In this document: one piece after another, positions 20,820-30,718 of the stretch
Layout of the letters: the number at the start of each line of letters is the position of its first letter
How positions within the stretch are numbered: the first letter of the stretch is position 1
Assembly (NCBI GenBank): GCA_963576735.1
Contig: OY755196.1
Coordinates: 8,599,912 to 8,663,911, forward strand
Origin: Bedellia somnulentella
Taxonomy: Eukaryota; Arthropoda; Insecta; Lepidoptera; Bedelliidae
Reading direction: 5' to 3'
DNA: 64,000 bases
Translations under genes and position numbers: made by a program
Notes under the pieces: model-generated
The model's database searches: none
Told to the model about the DNA's origin: nothing
Seen by the model: the letters and a program-made list of their open reading frames with translations, nothing else

Positions 20820-23035
20820 GGCCAACAGAGTATCCTCGGGATATTGAGTCGGTGATCTCGCGATATTCGTATCAGAAATGATTCCAAGCAAAGTCTCCTC
20901 TTGTTCACGAACGTATTGAGCCGAAGAGGTCCGAGTTACTCCAGCAAGAGGAATGTTCGGCTTGACCGGAGTTGGCTTACTCTTCTTCGGTGGAGCCAGG
21001 TTTAGAGTTAACCTCAGCGATTAAAGTAATTACTCGCTGGGTCCAAATATCCGGGTTTGTGATTTGTATCTTCTCAAAATTTTGGCACTCTAGTAAAGTT
21101 GAGTGAAGCATAGCCAATATCACTCGGTTGCGATTCTGTCCTGGGCAACAATCGCAATAAAGTAGCAAGTTTTTAACATTGCCTCTGTTATCCACAGATT
21201 TAATATACTTGTACAGTATTGTGGCAATTTCATTGGCAACCCTTTTGACGTTGCTTTCATCCCAATAATAAGTGAATACTCGTCATGTACCATTTTCGTA
21301 GAAACATAAGTTGTACACAGCAAATTTCCGCGAATAATATATAAGCATCGATTCACCGTGTGGCGTGTTTGAAACTTTTTCTAAGTCAAAACTAACGCAA
21401 AGTGTATGATGGTCATGTTTATGAATTTTTTTATGTGCCTTAAATCTATTAAAGCTTTGATTTTTCTCAATCTCATTTGCTTCTTTTTCTCCTGCCATTA
21501 TTGGATTCATTATTTCAGTCCGTTCGAATTTAAGACACTTCAAACATTTGTCTTTTTTTGGAACATGGAAACCAATATTAAAGTCGTCAGTAAATATTCT
21601 TCTGAAAACTTTTTCACTGACTAAATCGATCCCATTCTTTTCCATTTTCGTCTTGTAAGCTTCGTATACTTTGCTGGTATTTCTATATTGTTCTGGGAGA
21701 TATACTCTAGAAGAGTCCTGTCGACAGTAATGAGATGGAAATACGGGCAAACTTTTTATAAAATTCGTAACGCCGGTTCACATTTACCACGTAAATCTTC
21801 TTTGGCGCTCCCAAAATCTGCGTTCTTCACAATGTGATATATAGTCTTGCTCGAAATATTTTAAGTCGTGGCTAGAAACTGTAGACACCCTGCTCTTTGG
21901 TCTTCTCCGTCGTTGATGTGATATATAAAAGTGGTTGTGCGTGTTTCAGATTGTGTGCGCTTACGTTTTACATTTTCCTTTCGGGTCAAACTAACTAACC
22001 AATCACGTCGACGTTGAACAGCAAGTTTCCAAAAATGGTCAAAGCTTGTTGTCTTTTTCATTGGGAATATTTTCGCAAACATTGCCGCATTTTTTACCAA
22101 CGCGCAAAGATTGGGTTGGACACATTTTGCACTAGAAAATAAGCCATCTTTTTTTCGTAAATTCTTGTCCACTTACCCTTTTTTTTCTGTATCTCCTTTC
22201 GTTTGTTTGTTTTTTTTTCGAACCTGCTTCACCTACAATTTCTTCTTCCATAACATAAACATAAACGTTCACGCCGAATATCCCCGAAGGGGTGGCAGAG
22301 GTACTAATACTTCTGAACATCACGTGACTTAGTCACCCGGTGTTCAGAGTACCCACGTTTTGCATGGACAGTGTACTCACGTGATAGGGGGCAGGCATAT
22401 CGCCGTTTTGTACGAATACACTGTCACATGAATAAGTACAACTTAGCCATGTTGGTTTCCTCACGATGTTTTCCCTCACCGACTAACAACCATGATAAAT
22501 TAAACACACATATGTCTTTAGAAAAGACAAATTGGTGTAGGCCCGACCCGGGATTTGAACACTAGTCGCTTACACGTTAACCGGTGTTCTACCCACTGAG
22601 CTATCACGTCGCTTCTTCTTCCACTTCTTCAATTATATTAACCTGATTTGAATTACATTTTATTTGTTTTTCGCGCTCTTTTCTTTCCTGTTTCATTTAT
22701 TTCGTCGTCATCAGAAGTGTCCAATTCTACCCATTCATCTGATTGTACATAGTCATCAATTTCCATTAAGGTGGAAAAATCTTCATCCGATAAGTAGTCT
22801 ATATACCTTTTGTCTGTTTTGCATCGTCGTTTTTGTTTGTTGGTAGGTTTTGTACATTCGGATGGAGCGGAAATTGTAGCTGAATTTGGAATTTCCTGAT
22901 ATGGTGATGGTAGAGCATTATTTTTTGAATAAATGCTGTCTTTTGGGGAGTCTAGAACTGTCATGACAGCGTCTTTGTCTTGTTCTTAGATGTAGAAGCA
23001 GTTTCAGTAGCAAGCAAGGAGGATTGTCGACTCAC
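20820..23035 (-). pseudogene. Unclassified DDE-type transposase-like gene A, broken
   Basis: Pieces in order on the minus strand: 22964-22653, acidic N-terminus (YIDYLSDEDFSTLMEIDDYV); tRNA-derived SINE at 22248-22612; 22172-21861, basic Cys-containing part (KRKRTQSETRTTT); 21750-21283 with SHYCRQDSSRVYLPEQYRNT, FHVPKKDKCLKCLKFER and CVSFDLEKV; 21356-20977 with, in another frame, TYYWDESNVKRVANEIATIL, then LLLYCDCCPGQNRN. Asp in SFDLEK and Asp in YCDCCPGQNRN look like two residues of an RNase H-fold active site. A last block at 20990-20820 (KPTPVKPNIPLAGV) ends the gene. I recall similar multi-copy genes in insects and cnidarians (possibly Sola-like) but cannot assign the superfamily. At least two frameshifts. 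Confidence 0.5.
22248..22612 (-). mobile_element. tRNA-derived SINE, family 1 (reference minus copy)
   Basis: Read on the minus strand it begins with a tRNA-like head: A box gtgatagctcagtgggtaga and B box gttcaaatcccgggtcggg, then a body with two short inverted motifs (cacgtgatagg, catcacgtgac) and ends in gaacgtttatgtttatgtt. tRNA promoter boxes at the 5' end and a short A/T repeat tail define a SINE. It splits transposase-like gene A. Confidence 0.75.
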
Positions 23036-23039
23036 CTAC

Positions 23040-23840
23040 GTAAAATTTTGTGCTCTCACTTTTTATTATTTTTTTTTGTTATAAAAAAAGCATAAATTGC
23101 ATTGACAAGTGATCAATAGTTTTCTTTTAGAGTAGTGCTTTAGTTTTTCGAAACAACATTGTAAAAATAAGACAGTTTAATAAAGTGCAATGTTGTACAA
23201 GAATCAAAGTGCTTCATCCGAGGCTAATTCTCAAATATTGTCAATTTATCCTAATTTCCGTGGTCATAAAAAATCTTTAAGATACTTTGAAATTGAACAT
23301 GGCAAATGAAGGTAGACGAATAATGAAATATTTTAATTTAAAGGGGACGTCATAACGTTAATTATTTTTCGAAATATGAGCATGCAAAGTTTTGGTAACC
23401 ACCGAAATTAAAATCTTCCACAGAAATTATTTTGTTTGGACACTGAACTTTTTTTAATCCAACGTAATTGTTGATTGCAATAAAAATCATTTTTAATTAT
23501 AAGTAAACCTTTAATCACATTAAACAAAAGAGAAAATACAAAAAAAAATATTCTTACAAAATAGGATATCAACATCAGCGACTGTAATGCGGTTTTTTAA
23601 TGTCATGGCATGGTATCATTTTGCGTCTTTCAAAACAGATTTTGATTTTATATATTTAATTTAGTTATGGCTGTGTCTTTATTTTCCTAATCTAATAATT
23701 AACTGATCACCTTATAAACAGCGGTAATACAAATACGGGTAATCAAAGACATATTTTTAATTCATGCCATGTCATAATTGAACCGAAGGCGGAGGGGGGG
23801 CAGGTGTGAAAATAACTGGAGAGATTTAAATACAGATATA
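23040..23840. other. A+T-rich non-coding stretch
   Basis: No open frame or named repeat seen. It precedes gene A's N-terminus and may include that element's 5' end. Confidence 0.4.
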
Positions 23841-24262
23841 ACATACATACATATACTCACGCCATTAGTTCCCATTGGGGTAGGCAGAGACTATTGATCG
23901 CCACTTCGCACAATCCTGACAAACCTCTCTAGCTTCGTTTACATCCATCAATCTTTTCATACATGCTCTTTTATTCTTCATACTTCGGACGCCAGCCTTT
24001 TTGAGCACACTCTCAATTTGGTCCAAGTATGTTCTCCGTGGTCGTCCTCTACTAACATTACCATCCACACTAGCTCTATAGATCCCTTTTACCAATTTCC
24101 TATCATCCATCCTCTCTATGTGCCCAAACCATCTCAACATTCCTTTTTCTATCTTTCTTACAATATCATCTTTCACACCACACTTTTCACGAATAACACT
24201 ATTTCTCACTCGGTCACACAATCTAACATTACAAATTTTTCTGAGGGACCTCATCTCTACTG
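23841..24262 (-). mobile_element. RTE LINE 3' fragment (129 codons open)
   Basis: The minus-strand frame from MRSLRKICNVRLCDRVRNSV to IVSAYPNGN corresponds to the last quarter of the RTE ORF2 at 9440-11219 and ends in tatgtatgtatg. 5'-truncated where the foldback at 24266 begins. Confidence 0.8.
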
Positions 24263-24265
24263 CAT

Positions 24266-24977
24266 ATGCTTTTATTTATGAGTAAGGAGACACTTGGTTT
24301 ACTTGGCCAGAAAAGAGTGACGTAGATGTTATAAGAAAAACAAATATTAGGGACGTCCCCGATGGGCCAACCTTGAATAGACGTGGACAGTTATCGTTTG
24401 CTTATGACAGTACTTAGACTATTGAATAAATAATAGAGACATTTTTATAAATATTGTTTAACAATTGTCATGAACCGTTCCTGATGTTGATCTCATAATA
24501 TTTAGAATTTGATAATATATTTTTTTCTATAGGCGTATATAGATACCAAGACCTTTTTCTTTATTTTATATATATTTATATCAGTTATATCTGTATTGTA
24601 TTGTATTGTATATCAGTTATATCTGTATTGTATTGTATTGTATACAATACAGATATAACTGATATAAATATATATAAAATAAAGAAAAAGGTCTTGGTAT
24701 CTATATACGCCTATAGAAAAAAATATATTATCAAATTCTAAATATTATGAGATCAACATCAGGAACGGTTCATGACAATTGTTAAACAATATTTATAAAA
24801 ATGTCTCTATTATTTATTCAATAGTATAAGTACTGTCATAAGCAAACGATAACTGTCCACGTCTATTCAAGGTTGGCCCATCGGGGACGTCCCTAATATT
24901 TGTTTTTCTTATAACATCTACGTCACTCTTTTCTGGCCAAGTAAACCAAGTGTCTCCTTACTCATAAATAAAAGCAT
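24266..24977. repeat. 712-bp near-perfect foldback (hairpin) element
   Basis: The left arm 24266-24642 and right arm 24643-24977 are reverse complements with very few mismatches (for example g/t at about 24414). The symmetry axis is at gtattgtatacaatac (24635-24650). The left arm is longer because tatcagttatatctgtattg plus 12 further bases is present twice (24589-24610 region and 24611-24642). Ends are atgcttttatttatgagtaa and its complement. No coding capacity. Confidence 0.85.
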
Positions 24978-25342
24978 AAGCATAAGCATAAACGTTCACG
25001 CCGAATATCCCCGAAGGGGTTGGCAGAGGTACTAATACTTCTGAACATCACGTGACTTTGTCACCTGGTGTTCAGAGTACCCACGTTTTGTATGGACAGT
25101 GTACTCACGTGATAGGGGGCAGGCCTATCGCCGTTTTGTACGAATACACTGTCACATGACTAAGTACAACTCAGCCATGTGGGTTTCCTCACGATGTTTT
25201 CCCTCACCGTTAACAACCATGATAAATTAACCACACATATGTCTTTTAGAAAAGACAAATTGGTGTAGGCCCGACCCAGGATTTGAACACTAGTCGTTTG
25301 CACGATAACCGAGTGTTCTACCCACTGGGCTATCACGGTTAT
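24978..25342 (-). mobile_element. tRNA-derived SINE, family 1
   Basis: Full-length minus copy; B box gttcaaatcctgggtcgggc and A box gtgatagcccagtgggtaga on the minus strand; tail of cataag units next to the foldback. Confidence 0.75.
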
Positions 25343-25640
25343 AAATAAAAGATGTTATTAAAGGAAAGAAAAATTTCGACACTGGCGGGGTTCGAACCCG
25401 CGACCTTCGGGTATACGCCCCCGTCGCTCTGCCAACTGAGCTACAGTGTCGGCATCCAGCGCGAAATTTCTCTATCCTTTGTTTCTTTTTTACACGTTCA
25501 AGTAGTGTTTGCGTTTCCTACCTCCGAATTTTAACTAATTCGGACGGCCACTTGTCTACCCCGCCAGTGTCGAAATTTTTCTTTCCTTTAATAACATCTT
25601 TTATTTATGAGTAATAATCCCCACATGAGGAATTCATGTC
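25343..25640 (-). mobile_element. tRNA-derived SINE, family 2, with inverted flanks
   Basis: tRNA-like head on the minus strand: tagctcagttggcagagcga (A box, 25424-25443) and cgcgggttcgaaccccgcc (B box, 25385-25403). The flanking ggaaagaaaaatttcgacac (25361-25380) recurs inverted at 25567-25594, so the unit can fold back. Other copies at 43.3, 44.1 and 58.5 kb share this head and the gtaataatccccac end. Confidence 0.6.
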
Positions 25641-26702
25641 AAAAAACATTAAATTAAGTGTCTCCTTAACCTTTAGCTCGCCTTACAAACGAAACGTGAT
25701 AGTCACCTTGTTTGATATCAGTCACTTGGCCGATGAAACATTTCGTGCACATTTTTTAACCATATTCTACTATTACCCAAGCGCCCACCCCAACCATGTT
25801 TGGTTTTGAAATATATTTTATATACTCATCGGTGTCTGATTAATCGATTGCAGTGGAAGCAGTTCTGTTGGGGCTGCTATTTTCTTTGTTACTATAATCA
25901 AAGGGATCTTTCAAAAGCGAGTTATCGAACACAGTCGTATCTATAGTCTCTATGAAATTAGTACTAGTAAATGCAGGTAGTATTATGTCTTCAAAATCAA
26001 TGGCATCCAACGACTCATTCTGGAAAGCTATGGGAGTACTACTGCATTGTGTCGTATCATCCTCTTTTTGTAAGAAACATCTACGCAGACCCTTTTGTAG
26101 TTCTCACTTCACCGAATATTTTGGGGATTGATTTTTTGGCAGAGTACTGCGCTTTTTTCATAGAGTCACTTTCGCCTGCAGCGCTAAATGAAGTTGATGC
26201 GGTACTTGGTGGATGGATAGCAACACAGGAAAGAACCTGTACTTGGGTTTTGTTGATATTAGTTTTAGGCACGTATGTTTCATGTTTATTCTCTTTGTCA
26301 GACACATTGTAATATCCTAGATGTTTTCCATGAACACACGCGATCCCACTGTCTCTGCATTCCGTCTCGATGCAAGAGAGAGCCCGCAGTGCAATCTTAG
26401 ACTCCAAATTAGCATTCCAGATAGCTTGGTGAACCTTCATGGTTCCATAAAAAGGTGTTAGCTGCTGTGGTATAAGGAGATCTTTTTCAAGTATATCGTA
26501 TTCATAAACCATCTTTAGAATCACACCTGGAAGTCTATAAACCATCTTTAGAATCACATCTGGAAGTCGAGACCCAACTGCCTTACCAGAGACTCAGCAT
26601 CAACGATGTCATTACCATAGGCAACTATTTGGTCCGCAGTTCTTTTAATAGTTCCGCCAATACCGTCTGGCGCTCCTTTGCCATGACCACACTCAGAATA
26701 AT

Positions 26703-26888
26703 GCCAATTCCTCAGCCACTTTTGGAAATTGAGTGGGGAAAAGATGGTAAAGTAAAGGTTGTTGGTGATGGGTCTCCAGCCGCATCGCCCAAAAATCCCT
26801 TAAAAGCCCCTATACCGTTAGTCGCCTCTTACGTACACCCATTGGTAGAAACGGGGTAGTGCTATTCTAAACCGACACTACACGGCAA
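26703..26888 (-). mobile_element. Tail-sharing SINE (family 3), copy in gene B
   Basis: Minus orientation, lacks the 3' tail. It separates QYRNKKRF-containing sequence from GHGKG sequence of gene B. No target duplication seen. Confidence 0.8.
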
Positions 26889-27374
26889 TTAAGTACCAGA
26901 CTAACTTTGATATAATATAAAATCTCTTTTTGTTGCGATATTGTGACGTTGGTGAGTCTGATACTATGTGGACGGTATCAACCTCTGGGTAAACTTCTTC
27001 AACGTAGCGCAATAAAGGAACAAGATGAGCGCACACTGCTGCAGCGTCATGCCTCAAACAACTGCTTACAGTACCAAAGGCTTGAGATTGAAGGTTGTCC
27101 AAACCAGATTCATTTCCGTGAAAGTATAATACAGCGGTGTGCAGTGTTATCTGCTTCTTGCTTGACCCAAAAAGTACCGATTGTACCTTTGCACAATACT
27201 TTGTCAAGTAGTTTTCACTGTAGTCGCAGTGTATCATGCATTCGTTGGTTTTCAGATTTGATTTAATTTGTTTTATTGCAGAGCTCTGATTAACGATATT
27301 TCCGCAATGTAGCAAAAATCTTTCTAATGATATTTCCATTTCTTTGATCACACCCACTGGGTTTGCTTGTTTTT

Positions 27375-27480
27375 TAACTTTTCAAACTCAAACTCAAACT
27401 TTTATTGCAAACCATAAGTGTACAAATCGTTGGTGTAATCAAGGTACAGTTATAAATACTTAATAAATTGTTATATATAA
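27375..27480 (-). mobile_element. Short LINE- or SINE-like tail insertion in gene B
   Basis: Starts with tcaaactcaaactcaaactt, a 6-bp tandem tail, and interrupts gene B coding after the WIWQKK stretch. Too short to classify. Confidence 0.4.
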
Positions 27481-28860
27481 CTTTCTCTATGATATTCGTT
27501 TTCATCTCTTCGTTACCTTTCGAATAAGTCCCTTGTTTTTTTTGCCAAATCCAGTAAGTGATTGGGTTTGAATTGTCAAATTCCTGATACAATAAGGTCT
27601 TGTTCTTGCATTTCAGACATTTTCTCGAGAGACATAGAACATTGTCTGATTCACAGGTAAGAAATTTTGTGACTTCAGTGACGCTAGACTGTGAAATTAT
27701 TTTATTTCTTTTCAAAGAGGCAATCAGCAGCTCAACATTGGCATGAATCTTGCAAAGACATGTATCTCTGGATGTAATATCTGGATTAAGTACCCAGAAC
27801 GGTCTCAACCTGCAAAAAGTTGGGTAACTAATCGGAATGTTTCCTGCCGCCATGTATTTTGCGTGAAGGTTTTTAATGGAGTCTGTTATGTATCTCTTTT
27901 GCTTCTTTATCTTCTGTTTTGTTATGTACTCTTTCTTTCCAGGGCAAATCCGGCTATTGTTGTCATCTTCATAAAAAAAACAGAATTTCTTTAATTTTTT
28001 TGTAGTATCATATCTGTTTTTTGTCACGTTTTTTTGTTCTTATAATAGTCTTTTTAATTTCAGTTGTTCTGGTTTTCCGCAACGACCTGTTTTGAATTCG
28101 TATAAACTGCTTTCTGTACCTTTCTTTTTGTTTTTAAGATCAAAAAAATTTTTCTTCGTAGTGAGATAATTTCTTTATTCTTCTGGTACTGGTATTTTCG
28201 AAACGTGTTTTTTGAGACACGACTGGGTGTTTGGTCCACCACCAGTGATGACGATGGACTGCTAGGGCAAGGACTTCTAGTACTGCAGCTAGATCGTGTA
28301 CTGCGTAAAGTATTTGAAATATTACTCAATGGTGTATCAGCTCGTACAGATTCAGCCCTCGTCGAAAAGGATTGTGTTTCTATTAGGATTTCTTGGTCTT
28401 CAAGACTTGTTTGTAGTTTCTTTTGTTTTTGTCGCTCATAGTATGCTTTGTAGTTATCCTTGTTTCTTTTTCTGCGAATTTTTTATTCACGGGGTGTCAT
28501 TTCACTTAGCGGTAGTATTTGTTTTTGTTCCTTTTTACGGTGATACCTTTCGCGGTGTTTCTCTTTCAACTTCTTGCGTTTTTTTGGATCTTCTTTAATT
28601 TTCATTTTTCTTTTTCTTTCAGCCACTCTTTTTTGCTCCAATCTTTGCTCCTGCGTTAATTTCTTCGGCTTGGCCATTCTGTTTATGGATAAATTAGCGT
28701 ATAAGCAAAGCAGGAAAGAAAATTAGGGAGTCAGAATGTATTTATTTCCAATAAAATGAGGAAGAAAGGAAATCTAAACCTAAAATCAAGGAAAAATTAA
28801 TTTCGGTGTCTTATATTAATATCCGTGTCTCATACACAGCATACGTGTCGCATACACATT

Positions 28861-29199
28861 TGCTGTGTAGTGTCGGCTTAGAATAACACTACCCCATTTC
28901 TGCCGGTGGGTGAACGTAAGAGGCGACTAACGGTATTGGGGCTTTTAAGGGATTTTTGGGCGATGTGGTTGGAGACCCATCACCAACAACCTTTATTTTG
29001 CCATCTTTTCCCCACTCATACATACATACATACATATTCTCACGCCGTTAGTTCCCATTGGGGTAGGCAGAGACTATCGATCGCCACTTTGTACTTTACC
29101 CCACTAAACTTTCCAAAGTTGGCTGAGGAACTTCTAGTTCCTTAGCTCTGGCTACCCCTTCTTGGGATTTATAGCCGTGAGTATATGTATGTATGTATA
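28861..29199 (+). mobile_element. Tail-sharing SINE (family 3), with RTE fragment nested inside
   Basis: The family runs gctgtgtagtgtcggcttag, aatagcactaccccatttct, a body with ggcgatgcggttggagaccc, aaaagtggctgagg, and ends atttatagccgtgagtatat plus tatg repeats. About 245 bp. This copy is interrupted at 29017-29094 by a minus-strand RTE 3' end, flanked by ccccact / ccccact-like duplications. Confidence 0.8.
29017..29094 (-). mobile_element. RTE LINE 3' end, nested in SINE
   Basis: catacatacatattctcacg then complement of IVSAYPNG coding; 5'-truncated to about 75 bp. Confidence 0.8.
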
Positions 29200-30718
29200 T
29201 GTCTCATAAATTTAATTTCAGTGTCCTCATCTAATTTCGGTGTCCAGAATAAGACACTGAAATCAGCGAAATTTGGGACCCGTATATTGGAAAACACACA
29301 TTTAAAATTCCTACTCGCTCAGTAATAAAAGGAAACGAAGTACTTATGCTGACAAAGGTTAGTAAAAAGCAAAAGCTATTTGCATAAAATTCATCGGTTA
29401 AAGATGATAACAAATCGCCCACTTAGTAGCTTCACCGGAATCGTGACATCAATGAACCAAACGACACCGAGTCATGTACTTACATGTTTGGCGGGAAAAC
29501 AACGAATCGTGCGCAGGTCCTTCGCGGTCGGGCGGTTCGGCGCAACTGAGACATTGCTGATGGAGGGGGTCGAAGTTTCTCGATTCCGCGTGAAGTTAGT
29601 TAAAGAGCTTATTCCATTACACTTTGTCGTTGCTGAATTCAGACGTCCTTCGAAGTTACTGCCGCAGACGCTTGTTATTCCACTACACAAATTTCGGTTT
29701 GAACGTTATTCCACTAGTCTGAATTCAGATTCTGTGGCTTTCAGACGTCTTCATTCAGACAAATGGAATAAGCTCTTAAAGGTCGTAAAAGAGATGGACA
29801 CAGAAATTTAAAATTATGCGCGGACAGGTATATGTTTACATGTATTTCAAAAATTATACTTTTTAAGTAAATACTAGGATAGGTTTATAAATATTTACTT
29901 ATTTGAGAAACTATACAAATGCTTGAATATATGTAAATAATAGTATTTCAAAAAATATAACTATATTTTTGCGAAAAAAAATGGTCGCGGACAGACACCG
30001 TACTTAGGTTTTCATGATATCATCAGACTTTTTTTAGTATTTACAGTGCATTTAGAATTAATATTGTATTTGTGCCGAGTAGCTTAAAAGTCGATAGTAC
30101 TATGTCTTCAGTTTTCAAGGCTTTGCGGAATTCAGAATTATATTCCACAACAATGCCGTTTCAAAAACGGGGAATTTGAGAATCACCCCCGAACGCGTAA
30201 GCGACGCAATCTGCACGGCGCTTAAGACCTTTTTCTCGCCGACTCTCAAACGAACGGCCAACCGCTTGTGGATTTTTGCATCGCTGCGCTGCGCGCGAAG
30301 ATATACAAACGTCTACCCAGAAGTATTAGAGTAGCTCGAAGAGCCGGAGTTAGCCTCTTATTTTGATATTGTAGTTAGTCCATGATGACATGTTTGATTG
30401 AGACATTTTAATGATTAAAGAAAATTATACATTCTTATTTATGTTAGTATGTTGGGGGTGAAACCAAAATAAATTTTATGTCGTTGCTACTTTAATTGGG
30501 CATAACATTTTGGGGAATTCTAATGAGAAATCCTTTATTTTTAACATGATTTGACTTGACTCATTATGATTATCTATTTCGTTTTATTTTTTTAAATTAA
30601 AAATTTATTATAAGCTATACTTTTTAAGTAAGGGTTTTTTTTGTATTCATTGTTATTTGTATTTTACTTAATGACAGATTTTTATTGACTTTATTATTAT
30701 TTCTCATGTGTAATAGTT
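29200..30718. other. Unassigned stretch before the R2-like LINE
   Basis: A 143-codon plus frame (29380-29811) has no recognisable domain; around it gagcttattccatt (29607) and aatggaataagctc (29762) form a spaced inverted repeat, so a small non-coding element is likelier than a gene. Part of 30100-30718 may be the 5' UTR of the LINE that follows. Confidence 0.35.

Larger units (their letters stand above)
25672..28677 (-). pseudogene. Unclassified DDE-type transposase-like gene B, nearly complete
   Basis: In order on the minus strand: MAKPKKLTQEQRLEQKRVAE, a very basic helical start; one in-frame TAA at about 28495; Ser-rich STRSSCSTRSPCPSS; a frameshift near 28040; ICPGKKEYITKQKIKKQKRY, YPTFCRLRPFWVL, RDTCLCKIHANVELL and CLSRKCLKCKN (Cys cluster); then ECMIHCDYSENY, FGSSKKQITLHTAVLYFHG, LRHDAAAVCAHLVPLL and VHIVSDSPTSQYRNK; after a SINE, SECGHGKGAPDGIGGTIKR; then FYGTMKVHQAIW, LRALSCIETEC; and finally VGVGAWVIVEYG and CFIGQVTDIKQGDYHVSFVR. 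Asp in CDYSENY, Asp in SDSPTSQYR and the Glu before GHGKG look like a D-D-E triad. I have seen this arrangement in uncharacterised insect proteins but cannot name the superfamily. Three small lesions plus two insertions. Confidence 0.6.

Noticed and set aside
25385..25445. Functional tRNA gene on the minus strand
   Set aside because: A and B boxes are good, but the unit is repeated with the same flanks at 43.3, 44.1 and 58.5 kb and the acceptor stem is not closed; it is a SINE head.
29380..29811. 143-codon open frame as a host gene
   Set aside because: No domain, no splice or promoter context, and it overlaps a spaced inverted repeat.
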